Source of the DNA: Pararhodobacter sp.
Lineage (GTDB): Bacteria > Pseudomonadota > Alphaproteobacteria > Rhodobacterales > Rhodobacteraceae
NCBI RefSeq assembly: GCF_034676545.1
Contig: NZ_JAUCBZ010000015.1
Coordinates: forward strand, 2,635,001-2,699,000
Length of the DNA: 64,000 bases
Direction of reading: 5' to 3'
The translations under genes were made by a program, and so were the position numbers. A model generated the notes under the pieces. That model ran no database searches. It had not been told where the DNA came from and worked only from the letters and a program-made list of their open reading frames with translations. The first letter of the stretch is position 1, and each line of letters opens with the position of its first letter. Of this stretch, positions 41,811 through 50,369 are shown piece by piece.

Positions 41811-43070
41811 TTACAACATCAGCCGGCGCACATCGCCGAGCAGATGTTTCAACGTGGCGGCAAAACGTGCGGCCAGAGCGCCGTCGATGGCGCGGTGATC
41901 GTACGAGAGGCTCATCGGCAGAATGTTGCGCGGAACGAACTCGGACCCGTTCCAGACCGGCGCCATTTTCGAGCGCGTCAGACCCAGGATCGCCACCTCG
42001 GGCGCGTTGACAATCGGCGTGAAGCCGGTGCCACCGATGCCGCCCAGGGACGAGATGGTAAAGGTCGCGCCCTGCATATCCGCCGATTTCAGCTTGCCGT
42101 CGCGGGCCTGTGCCGACAGATCGCCCAATTCCTTGGAGATTTCGACAATGCCCTTGCGGTCCGCCTCCTTGATCACCGGCACCATCAACCCGTTCGGCGT
42201 GTCGGCGGCAAAGCCGATGTTATAGTAGGATTTGCGGATCAGCTTGTCGCCATCGGGGTGCAGCGAGGAATTGAACTCCCAATGCGTCTTGAGCGCCGAA
42301 ACGCTGGCCTTGATCAGGAACGACAGCAGCGTGACGCGGTAGCCCTGCGGCTTGGCGTCGGTGTCCAGATCCTTGCGATACTGGTCCAGCTCGGTGATAT
42401 CGGCCTCTTCCTGATGCGTGACATGCGGAATGTTGAGCCACGAACGATGCAGCGCCGGGCCGGACAGCTTCTTGATGCGCGCCATGTCCACGTTTTCGAC
42501 CGGGCCGAATTTGGAAAAATCAACCGTCGGGATCGGAGGAATGCCCATGCCGCCCGACACCGCGCCGCCGCTGGCTGCCGGGGCGGCCGTGGTCTTGAAG
42601 CTGGCGGTGATGTCCTCGCGCAGGATGCGACCTTTGCGCCCGGTGCCGTTAACATTGGCCAGATCAATGCCCAACTGGCGCGCAAAGGCCCGGATCGAGG
42701 GCGAGGCATGGGCCTTGCCAAAGCCGCTATCGACCACGACAGGGGCGGCAGCAGCGGCGGCGGGGGCTGGGGTTGGGGCTGGTGCCGCGGCTTTGGCGGG
42801 TTCTGCCGGGGCAGCCGCAGGGGCGGCTGCTTGGCCTTCGCCCTCCAGGATGAGGATCAGCGAGCCTTGGGAAACCTTGTCGCCTTCCTTGACCTTGATC
42901 TCGGCGACCTTGCCAGCCGAGGGCGAGGGCACTTCGAGCGTGGCCTTGTCGGATTCCAGCTCGATCAGCGGGTCTTCGGCGGCGACGGTATCGCCGACGC
43001 TGACCAGAATGGTGATGACGGGGACGTCGGTGAAATCGCCGATGTCGGGGACTTGGACTTCGATAGCCAT
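41811..43070 (-). CDS. aceF: Pyruvate dehydrogenase E2 (dihydrolipoyllysine acetyltransferase)
   Basis: E2 moves the acetyl group from the lipoyl arm to CoA and forms the complex core. The 419-residue protein has one lipoyl domain (2-79, ESDKATLEVPS), a long Ala/Pro linker (82-112), a peripheral-subunit-binding domain (about 122-157; ASPSIRAFARQLGIDL and NGTGRKGRILREDI) and a catalytic domain ending in SLSYDHRAIDGA with the active-site His and Asp. One lipoyl domain on E2 and one on E3 is a known variant. It lies 21 bases after aceE. Confidence 0.96.
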   Translation of the reverse strand: MAIEVQVPDIGDFTDVPVITILVSVGDTVAAEDPLIELESDKATLEVPSPSAGKVAEIKVKEGDKVSQGSLILILEGEGQAAAPAAAPAEPAKAAAPAPTPAPAAAAAAPVVVDSGFGKAHASPSIRAFARQLGIDLANVNGTGRKGRILREDITASFKTTAAPAASGGAVSGGMGIPPIPTVDFSKFGPVENVDMARIKKLSGPALHRSWLNIPHVTHQEEADITELDQYRKDLDTDAKPQGYRVTLLSFLIKASVSALKTHWEFNSSLHPDGDKLIRKSYYNIGFAADTPNGLMVPVIKEADRKGIVEISKELGDLSAQARDGKLKSADMQGATFTISSLGGIGGTGFTPIVNAPEVAILGLTRSKMAPVWNGSEFVPRNILPMSLSYDHRAIDGALAARFAATLKHLLGDVRRLML

Positions 43071-43091
43071 GATAATGCTCCTTTTACCCGA

Positions 43092-45746
43092 TCAAACCAA
43101 ACGGGGGTTCGGCTTGTTGCCGTCGATTTCGTATTTGGCTAACGCCGATTTCAGGGTCTTTTCGTCAAGGGTGCCCTCGCGGAACAGGTCCACCATTGCC
43201 GCCGCCGCGATGTGGTTTGCGTCCACTTCGAAGAACTCGCGCAGGTTCACGCGGCTGTCCGAGCGGCCAAACCCATCGGTTCCCAGGACGGTAAAGCGAC
43301 CGGGAACAAAGGCGCGGATTTGCTCGGCGTAGTTCTTCATATAGTCGGTGGCGGCGATAATCGGGCCTTTGACGCCATCCAGCGCCTGCGTGACATAGGG
43401 CACGCGCTGCTCGCCCAGCGGGTTCAGACGGTTGTGGCGCAGCGCGTCCTGACCGTCGCGGGCCAGCTCGTTCAGGCTGGTCGCCGACCAGATATCGGCG
43501 GTCACGCCAAAATCCTCGGCCAGCATGTCGGCGGCCTTCATGGCCTGCACCAGAATGGTGCCCGAGCCCATGAAGTTGATGTGCTTCTTGCCGGGCTTGG
43601 TCTTTTTCAACCGGTAGAGGCCCTTGATGATCCCCTCCTCGGACCCGGCTGGCATGGCCGGATGGGCGTAGTTTTCGTTCATCAGGGTCAGGTAGAAATA
43701 GACGTCCTCTTGCTTGGCATACATCCGCTCCATGCCGTGCTGGATCAGCACCGCGACCTCGTGCTGGAAGGTCGGATCATAGCTGATGCAGTTCGGAATG
43801 GTCCCGGCCAGGATATGGCTGTGCCCGTCCTGATGCTGCAGGCCTTCGCCGTTCAAGGTTGTGCGCCCCGCCGTGCCGCCCAGCATGAAGCCGCGCGAAC
43901 GGCTGTCGCCCGCGGCCCAGGCCAGATCGCCGATACGCTGAAAACCGAACATCGAATAGTAGATGTAGAACGGCACCATCGCGACGCCGTGGTTGGAATA
44001 GGCCGTGGCCGCCGCGATCCAATCCGCCATGGCACCGGCTTCGTTGATGCCTTCCTGCAAGACCTGACCGGTTTCGGTCTCGCGATAATACATCATCTGA
44101 TCGGCGTCTTCGGGGGTATAGTGCTGGCCCAGCGGGTTGTAGATGCCGACCGAGCGGAACAGCCCCTCCATGCCGAAGGTGCGCGATTCGTCGGGCACGA
44201 TCGGCACGATGTTCTTGCCGATGTTCTTGTCGCGCAACAACGTGGTGAGGATGCGCACAAAGGCCATTGTCGTCGAGATCTCGCGGTCCCCACTGGAGTC
44301 CAACTGGGCCTTGAAGGCGCTGAGTGGCGGGACTTGCAAGGCGGGCGTATCGCGCCAGACGCGCTTGGGGAAATCGCCGCCCAAAGCCTGACGCCGCTCG
44401 GCCAGATAGGCCTTTTGCGCGTTGTTCAGGCTGACGAAGGGCGCTTTGCCAAGGTCCTCGTCGCTGACCGGGATCTTGAAACGGTCGCGGAAGGCGCGGA
44501 GTTGATCCTCGGCCAGTTTCTTTTGCTGGTGCGAGGTGTTCTGTCCCTCGCCGCCGGTGCCCATGCCGTAGCCTTTGACGGTCTTGATCAACAGACAGGT
44601 CGGCTGGCCCTTCACCTCGGTTGCGTATTTGAACGCGCCATAAACCTTTTCGGGGTCATGCCCGCCCCGGCGCAGGGCCCAGATCTGGTCATCCGTCCAA
44701 TCGGCAACCAAGGCTGCGGTTTCGGGATATTTGCCAAAGAAATGCTTGCGGATATAAGCGCCGTCCTTGGATTTGAAGGTCTGATAGTCGCCGTCGACCG
44801 TTTCATCCATCAACTGACGCAGCTTGCCCGAGACGTCCTTTTCCAACAGTTGGTCCCACCCCCTGCCCCAGAGCAGCTTGCTGACTTCCCAACCCGCGCC
44901 GCGAAATTCGCCTTCGAGTTCCTGCACGATCTTGCCGTTGCCGCGCACCGGGCCGTCAAGGCGTTGCAGGTTGCAGTTCACGACAAAGATCAGGTTGTCC
45001 AGATTTTCGCGCGCCGCGAGGCTGATTGCACCGCGGCTTTCGGGTTCGTCCATCTCGCCGTCGCCCAGGAAGCACCAGACCTTGCGGTCGCCCATGTCGA
45101 TATGGCCGCGGTTGTGCATGTATTTCATGAACCGCGCCTGATAGATCGCCATCAGCGGGCCAAGCCCCATCGAAACCGTCGGGAATTGCCAATAATCCGG
45201 CATCAGCCACGGGTGCGGATACGACGACAGCCCCTTGCCACCAACCTCCGAGCGGAAGTTTTCCAGCTCTTCCTCGCTGATCCGCCCCTCCATGAACGAG
45301 CGCGCGTAGATGCCGGGCACGACATGGCCCTGAAAGAACACCAGATCGCCGCCGTGAATCGCGGATTTCGAGCGCCAGAAATGGTTGAGGCCAATGTCAT
45401 ACATCACAGCCGCCGAGGCGAAGCTGGCAATATGGCCGCCGTATTCACTGCTTTCCTTGTTGCGCCGCACCACCGTCGCCATGGCGTTCCAGCGATTGAT
45501 CGTGCGAATCCGCCACTCCATGTCCAGATCGCCGGGGAACGCCGGCAGATCATCGGCGGCCAGCGTGTTCTGATACGGCGTCGTCGCGGAAAACGGCAGG
45601 TTTGCGCCCGCGGCGCGCGCCTGCTGAACCGCCTTGTCCAACAGGAAATGAGCCCGATTGGCCCCGTCGCGTTCGATCACATCGGCGATGGCGTCCTGCC
45701 ATTCTTGGGTTTCAACCAGGTCGATATCGGTAGGCGTATCGGTCAT
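43092..45746 (-). CDS. aceE: Pyruvate dehydrogenase E1, homodimeric type
   Basis: E1 decarboxylates pyruvate with thiamine diphosphate and acetylates lipoyl-E2. The 884-residue protein is the single-chain (AceE) form: the ThDP motif runs from GDGEMDEPES to N-containing NLDNLIFVVNCNLQRLDGPV in two blocks; the early region has NHFWRSKSAIHGGDLVFFQGH; and the C-terminal transketolase domain includes GEGLQHQDGHSH. It is the first gene of the operon. Its promoter must lie in the 370-base upstream gap, which carries an 18-bp perfect palindrome. Confidence 0.97.
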   Translation of the reverse strand: MTDTPTDIDLVETQEWQDAIADVIERDGANRAHFLLDKAVQQARAAGANLPFSATTPYQNTLAADDLPAFPGDLDMEWRIRTINRWNAMATVVRRNKESSEYGGHIASFASAAVMYDIGLNHFWRSKSAIHGGDLVFFQGHVVPGIYARSFMEGRISEEELENFRSEVGGKGLSSYPHPWLMPDYWQFPTVSMGLGPLMAIYQARFMKYMHNRGHIDMGDRKVWCFLGDGEMDEPESRGAISLAARENLDNLIFVVNCNLQRLDGPVRGNGKIVQELEGEFRGAGWEVSKLLWGRGWDQLLEKDVSGKLRQLMDETVDGDYQTFKSKDGAYIRKHFFGKYPETAALVADWTDDQIWALRRGGHDPEKVYGAFKYATEVKGQPTCLLIKTVKGYGMGTGGEGQNTSHQQKKLAEDQLRAFRDRFKIPVSDEDLGKAPFVSLNNAQKAYLAERRQALGGDFPKRVWRDTPALQVPPLSAFKAQLDSSGDREISTTMAFVRILTTLLRDKNIGKNIVPIVPDESRTFGMEGLFRSVGIYNPLGQHYTPEDADQMMYYRETETGQVLQEGINEAGAMADWIAAATAYSNHGVAMVPFYIYYSMFGFQRIGDLAWAAGDSRSRGFMLGGTAGRTTLNGEGLQHQDGHSHILAGTIPNCISYDPTFQHEVAVLIQHGMERMYAKQEDVYFYLTLMNENYAHPAMPAGSEEGIIKGLYRLKKTKPGKKHINFMGSGTILVQAMKAADMLAEDFGVTADIWSATSLNELARDGQDALRHNRLNPLGEQRVPYVTQALDGVKGPIIAATDYMKNYAEQIRAFVPGRFTVLGTDGFGRSDSRVNLREFFEVDANHIAAAAMVDLFREGTLDEKTLKSALAKYEIDGNKPNPRLV

Positions 45747-46116
45747 TCGGGCAATCTCCGGAATGGGGGCTACGATGGGAGGAAAATATCTGAGCTCGGC
45801 GCGGGCAGGATCGTTCTTGATGGGTCTCGGATGTTCAAACCAATGGTCCTCAAGAGTTACGCCCTCGCGAATGCGATCGACAGGTTTCAGACTAGCCCGC
45901 GTTCTGCAACGGGTGCAAGCGCGCCAATCGAAACCACGACGCAGGATGCGGAAAAAATTGACGCCGCGTCATGACAGTGAGCCGCCGCAACCGGTTGCGG
46001 CCACCACCCCGACATGCTGCCGATTTTCATGCGTTTATCAAAGGACAATGCGGAAGACTTTCAAAAAATCCACGAAAGTGTCTTTTGCAGGTTCCATCCG
46101 GCCTTGAGGTTTCCCG
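45747..46116. other. Upstream region of aceE, no gene seen
   Basis: This 370-base stretch between aceE and the LysR gene shows no convincing coding frame on either strand. It should hold the pyruvate dehydrogenase promoter on the minus strand. Its main feature is the palindrome at 45984-46001. No clear terminator for the upstream LysR gene was found. Confidence 0.6.
45984..46001. promoter_or_regulatory. Perfect 18-bp palindrome upstream of aceE
   Basis: GCCGCAACCGGTTGCGGC is fully self-complementary with no loop, as expected for a dimeric repressor site. It lies about 240 bases before aceE. It is not a PdhR-type TGGT-N-ACCA site; the regulator is unknown. Confidence 0.4.
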
Positions 46117-47034
46117 TCACAACAACAGGTTGGAGTTGTTCAGCGTTGCGGTCATGCGCTCGATGAGAAAATCAATGAACAGCCGCGTCTTGGGGTCTTG
46201 CCGCCGCCGATGGGAGTAGAGACACGCCATCTGCACCGAGACCGGCGGCTGGTGCATCATCACCGGAACCAGGACGCCGCTTTCGATATAGCCCGCGACC
46301 TCGAACAGCGGTTTCATGATGATGCCCTGATCATCCAGCGCCCATTTCGTCAAGACATCGCCATCATCGCATTCCAGCGGGCCCGAAACATTGATCCGCT
46401 GCACCCCGTCATCGGTGTGGATTGGCCAGCGGAACTCGGGCGAGCCGGGATAGCGCAGATTGAGACAGGCGTGATTGGCCTTCAGGTCGTCGGTGTCCTT
46501 GGGCTCGCCATGTTCTGCAATATAGGCCGGCGACGCGCACAGGACGCGCTGGCAATCGGCAATCTTGCGGATTTTCAGGCTGGAATCCTCGGGAATACCC
46601 AGAAAAAACGCGACATCCACGCTTTCCATGGCCAGATCAATGCGCCGGTCCGACAGCCTGAGGCGGATTTCAATCAACGGATATTGCAGCCGGAATTCAG
46701 GCGAGATCGGCGCAATCAACCGTCGGCCAACCCCCAAGGGCGCAGAGACATGGATCGTCCCGCGTGGCACAAGCGTGATTTCGTTGATATCCGCCTCGGC
46801 CATGGCAACCGCGTCGAGGATCTTTTGCGCATTGGGATAGAAGTTGTTGCCCTGTTCGGTCGGATTCAGCACGCGCGTCGTGCGTTGAAACAGGCGAACA
46901 CCCAGATGTTCCTCGAGCTGCGAGATCCGCGCCGAGGCGACAGCGGGCGAAATGCGCATGTCGCGCGCGGCGGCGGACATATTGCCAAGCTCATAGACCC
47001 GGATGAAGGTCTTGATGTTATCAAAGTAGGACAT
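46117..47034 (-). CDS. LysR family regulator, divergent from puuD
   Basis: The 305-residue protein has a LysR winged helix (about 1-60; NMSAAARDMRISPAVASARISQLE in two blocks) and an effector-binding domain (about 90-290). I chose ATG 47034; an open frame reaches 47091 but its first 19 residues are atypical for the family. It lies divergent from puuD across 105 bases, so the natural guess is control of urate oxidation and the lrgAB genes. The sequence YFDNIKTFIRVYELGN at its start is common in CrgA-like subgroup members. Confidence 0.87.
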   Translation of the reverse strand: MSYFDNIKTFIRVYELGNMSAAARDMRISPAVASARISQLEEHLGVRLFQRTTRVLNPTEQGNNFYPNAQKILDAVAMAEADINEITLVPRGTIHVSAPLGVGRRLIAPISPEFRLQYPLIEIRLRLSDRRIDLAMESVDVAFFLGIPEDSSLKIRKIADCQRVLCASPAYIAEHGEPKDTDDLKANHACLNLRYPGSPEFRWPIHTDDGVQRINVSGPLECDDGDVLTKWALDDQGIIMKPLFEVAGYIESGVLVPVMMHQPPVSVQMACLYSHRRRQDPKTRLFIDFLIERMTATLNNSNLLL

Positions 47035-47139
47035 GGCACATTCTTCGTCTTTTTTTGAAACAATTAGGCGCTTAAGACGAATACAAGGCAATCGGAAATC
47101 GCGCTAGGGTCACAGAAAAGACGACTAAGGGAGAAAACT

Positions 47140-48399
47140 ATGCACGATCTGGCAACAATCTGGGATTGGCTGGGCTTTTCGGTCCGCTGGCTGCACGTCA
47201 TCACGGCAATGGCGTGGATTGGGGCGTCGTTCTATTTCATCGCGCTTGATCTGGGGCTGAGGAAGGCGCCGAATATGCCTGTGGGTGCCAGCGGCGAGGA
47301 ATGGCAGGTTCACGGCGGTGGCTTCTATCACATCCAGAAATATCTGGTCGCGCCCGCCAACATGCCCGACCACCTGATCTGGCACAAATGGCAAAGCTAT
47401 ACCACCTGGCTGTCAGGGGCGGCGCTGTTGATGATGGTCTATTGGGGCGGCGCGCATCTGTATCTGATCGACGCACAAAAGGTCGATTTCGCGGTCTGGC
47501 AGGCGATCCTGATCTCGGCGGCATCGCTGACCATCGGCTGGATCCTCTATGACGCGCTGTGCAAATCCAAATTGGGCGAGCAACCGACGTTCCTGATGGT
47601 CTTGTTGTTCGTGCTGCTGGTCGCGATGGCCTGGGGGTATAACCAGATCTTCACCGGGCGCGCCGCATTGCTGCACCTGGGGGCCTTTACCGCGACGATC
47701 ATGACCGCCAATGTGTTCTTCATCATCATGCCGAACCAGCGCATTGTGGTGAAAGACCTGCAAGAGGGCCGCACGCCCGATCCGAAATACGGCAAGATCG
47801 CCAAGCTGCGCTCGACGCATAACAACTACCTGACGCTGCCGGTCATCTTCCTGATGCTGTCGAACCATTACCCGCTGTCCTTTGCGACGGAATACAACTG
47901 GGTGATTGCCTCGCTGGTGTTCCTGATGGGTGTCACGATCCGGCATTTCTTCAACACCATGCATTCGACCGGCAAGGGTCCGCACTGGACATGGTTGGCG
48001 ACGGCGGTGCTGTTCGTGATCATCATGTGGCTGTCGACCGCCAATTTGCAGCACGACACTTATGACGAATCCGCCTCGCGGCAGTTGAACGCGGTGGAGC
48101 AGGTGTTCGCCAGCGCCGAAGGGTTTGACGAGGTGACGGCGATCATCCCCGGGCGCTGCTCCATGTGCCACGCGCGCGAGCCGGGCTATGAGGGGATCCA
48201 CCACGCCCCGCGCAACATCCTGCTGGAGACCCCGGCCGATATCGCCGCGAACGCACGTCTGATCTACTTGCATTCGGGGGCCAGTCAGGCGATGCCTCCG
48301 GCCAATGTTACATGGATGGAACCAGACGAGCGCGCGCAAATCCGTCGGTGGTACAATGATGCGGTGGCATCGGGGTCGTTCCTGATTGCCCTGAACTGA
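47140..48399 (+). CDS. puuD: Membrane-bound urate hydroxylase PuuD with cytochrome c domain
   Basis: This PuuD oxidises urate to 5-hydroxyisourate and passes electrons to a C-terminal cytochrome c domain. It is unrelated to the E. coli gamma-Glu-GABA hydrolase of the same name. The 419-residue protein has about eight membrane helices in the N-terminal 320 residues, with conserved His and Trp-rich segments (WLHVITAMAWIGASFYF), and a C-terminal haem site CSMCH near residue 345 with a late Met in AMPPANVTWM as possible axial ligand. Other purine genes are absent from the window. lrgA follows after 40 bases. Confidence 0.92.
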   Translation: MHDLATIWDWLGFSVRWLHVITAMAWIGASFYFIALDLGLRKAPNMPVGASGEEWQVHGGGFYHIQKYLVAPANMPDHLIWHKWQSYTTWLSGAALLMMVYWGGAHLYLIDAQKVDFAVWQAILISAASLTIGWILYDALCKSKLGEQPTFLMVLLFVLLVAMAWGYNQIFTGRAALLHLGAFTATIMTANVFFIIMPNQRIVVKDLQEGRTPDPKYGKIAKLRSTHNNYLTLPVIFLMLSNHYPLSFATEYNWVIASLVFLMGVTIRHFFNTMHSTGKGPHWTWLATAVLFVIIMWLSTANLQHDTYDESASRQLNAVEQVFASAEGFDEVTAIIPGRCSMCHAREPGYEGIHHAPRNILLETPADIAANARLIYLHSGASQAMPPANVTWMEPDERAQIRRWYNDAVASGSFLIALN

Positions 48400-48439
48400 C
48401 GCCAAGACGCGCGCCCGAGCTGAGCCGATCGGAGCGAAT

Positions 48440-48790
48440 GTGATCTATCATCTAGCGGTTTTGCTGGCCTGTCAGTTGGCGGGTGAATTTTTGGCCCATA
48501 GCCTCGGGTTGATCGTGCCCGGCCCAGTCGTGGGCATGGTCATTCTGCTGGGGCTGTTTCTGGCCTTTCCAGCGGCCGCCAAGGCGATCCAGCCCACGGC
48601 GCTGGGCTTGCTGTCGCATCTGTCGCTGCTGTTCGTTCCGGCCGGCGTGGGAATTGTCGGGCATCTGGGGAGCCTCGGGTCTGATGGCCTGCCGATCCTG
48701 CTGGCGCTCTTTGTCAGCACCGCGCTGGCGATCATTGTCGGCGCTTTGGTGTTCGTGGGTGTCAGCCGCTTGGTGGGAGGCGCGCGATGA
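48440..48790 (+). CDS. CidA/LrgA family membrane protein
   Basis: The 116-residue, four-helix protein matches the CidA/LrgA family, which were first named holin-like and are linked to murein hydrolase control and, with LrgB, to pyruvate transport in some bacteria. The family block GLIVPGPVVGMVILL is present. The start is GTG at 48440 with GGAG 5 bases before it. Its last codons overlap the lrgB start as ATGA, and it follows puuD closely, so the three genes are probably co-transcribed. Confidence 0.9.
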   Translation: MIYHLAVLLACQLAGEFLAHSLGLIVPGPVVGMVILLGLFLAFPAAAKAIQPTALGLLSHLSLLFVPAGVGIVGHLGSLGSDGLPILLALFVSTALAIIVGALVFVGVSRLVGGAR

Positions 48791-49503
48791 CTCCGCTGCC
48801 CGAGATCTGGACCTATCTGTCCGAAGAACCGCTGCTGTGGTTGACCGCGACGCTGGTGGCCTACGGAATCGGCGACACGCTGTTCCGGCGCGCGGGAAAG
48901 CGGCCCTATGTGAACCCGGTGCTGATTGCCGTGGTCTTGCTGGCGGCGTTGCTCTGGGCCACGGGTTCGACCTATGCGACCTATTTCGAGGGTGCAAAAT
49001 TCGTGCATTTCATGCTCGGGCCGGCGACCGTGGCCTTGGCGGCACCGCTTTATGCCAATCTGGGAAAACTCCGTCAGGCGGCCTTGCCGATGATGGCGGC
49101 GCTGCTTGCCGGATCGACGACGGCGATCCTGTCGGTGCTGGGGATTGCCTATGCAATGGGCGTGCGCGGCGAGGTGTTGCTGTCGCTGGCCCCGAAATCG
49201 GTGACGGCGCCGGTGGCGTTGGGCATCTCCGAGGTGATCGGCGGCTCGCCCACCTTGACGGCGGTTCTGGTGATCATGACCGGGATCATGGGCGCGGTGA
49301 TGGCCACGCCTTTGTTGAACCTGTTGCGTATCACCGACTGGCGGGCACGCGGCTTTTCCGTGGGCGTCGCCTCGCACGGGATCGGCACGGCGCGCGCCTT
49401 TCAGGTGAACGAGACCGCCGGGGCCTTTGCCGGGATCGGCATGGCGCTGAATGCGCTTCTGACCGCGCTTCTCGCGCCGTTTCTGGTGGGGTTTTTCCTG
49501 TAA
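48787..49503 (+). CDS. LrgB family membrane protein
   Basis: The 238-residue protein has the LrgB signature: NPVLIAVVLLAALL, FMLGPATVALAAPLY and the conserved LAPKSVTAPVALGISEVIGG in two blocks, then GVASHGIGTARAF near the end. LrgB pairs with LrgA; proposed roles are modulation of murein hydrolases or import/export of small organic acids such as pyruvate or glycolate. It starts inside the lrgA stop (ATGA), indicating translational coupling. Confidence 0.92.
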   Translation: MTPLPEIWTYLSEEPLLWLTATLVAYGIGDTLFRRAGKRPYVNPVLIAVVLLAALLWATGSTYATYFEGAKFVHFMLGPATVALAAPLYANLGKLRQAALPMMAALLAGSTTAILSVLGIAYAMGVRGEVLLSLAPKSVTAPVALGISEVIGGSPTLTAVLVIMTGIMGAVMATPLLNLLRITDWRARGFSVGVASHGIGTARAFQVNETAGAFAGIGMALNALLTALLAPFLVGFFL

Positions 49504-49589
49504 CCCGGACGGGCGCGGTTTTGGGGGATGAACCGCGATGCGCGATCCTCTAGGGTGGCCGTTGCATCCAAGCCCGAGAGGTCCCGGCA

Positions 49590-50363
49590 ATGGCATCCCT
49601 ACCCCGTATCATGGTCGCCCCGAATGGCGCGCGGCTGACCAAGGCCGACCACCCGGCGCTGCCGGTGACGATTGCCGAGACGGTCACCTGCGCCGTGGCC
49701 TGCCAATCGGCGGGTGCGGATGGCATCCACGCCCATGTGCGCGACGCGGATCAGCGCCATGTGCTTGACGCGGGGTTGTATTTGGAGCTGCTGCGCGAAC
49801 TCGACCAGCAGTTGCCCGGCTTTTACGCGCAAATCACCACCGAGGCCGTCGGGCGCTACTCCCCCGCCGAACAGCGCGCCGTGGTGGAAGCGGTGCGCCC
49901 GCGCGCGGTCTCTATCGGGCTGCGCGAGATCGACGACGAGGCCGACCAACGCATCACCGCGCGGTTCTTTGCCTTTTGCGCCGAGGCGCGGATCCATGTG
50001 CAGCACATCCTCTATGATACCGACGATATCGCGCGCTTTGTCAGGCGGTTAGAGGATGGAACGATTCCACGCGGCAACCTAGCGGCGCTGATCGTGCTGG
50101 GCCGCTACAGCGCAGGCCAGCGGTCAACTCCGGCCGATCTGGAGGCCCCGGCAACCGCGTTGCTGTCGGCCCTGCCCGGCATCGACTGGTCGGTCTGTGC
50201 CTTTGGTCCGCAGGAGACCGCGTGCCTTGGCGCAGCGGCAAAGCGTGGTGGCAAAGCGCGGATCGGGTTCGAGAACAACCGGTTGAACGCGGACGGCAGG
50301 GTTGCAAAGGACAATGCCGCGCGCGTGGCCGAGTTGGTGGCGACCCTGCGCGCGGAACCTTAG
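49590..50363 (+). CDS. BKACE family beta-keto acid cleavage enzyme
   Basis: BKACE enzymes (formerly DUF849) use zinc to split beta-keto acids with acetyl-CoA; the founding member cleaves 3-keto-5-aminohexanoate in lysine fermentation. The 257-residue protein is a TIM barrel with the N-terminal zinc pair in GIHAHVRD, the middle His in HVQHILY-like position and a conserved end RIGFENNRLNADG. It is somewhat short for the family (about 270-310). It follows lrgB after 86 bases and converges with the aminotransferase at 50370, 6 bases apart. Its substrate could relate to the adjacent amine cluster or to puuD; neither is shown. Confidence 0.85.
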   Translation: MASLPRIMVAPNGARLTKADHPALPVTIAETVTCAVACQSAGADGIHAHVRDADQRHVLDAGLYLELLRELDQQLPGFYAQITTEAVGRYSPAEQRAVVEAVRPRAVSIGLREIDDEADQRITARFFAFCAEARIHVQHILYDTDDIARFVRRLEDGTIPRGNLAALIVLGRYSAGQRSTPADLEAPATALLSALPGIDWSVCAFGPQETACLGAAAKRGGKARIGFENNRLNADGRVAKDNAARVAELVATLRAEP

Positions 50364-50369
50364 TTTTCG

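Noticed and set aside
43212..45974. Very long plus-strand open frame (920 codons) over aceE
   Set aside because: It is fully antisense to aceE, whose protein is unmistakable; long stop-free antisense frames are expected at this GC content.
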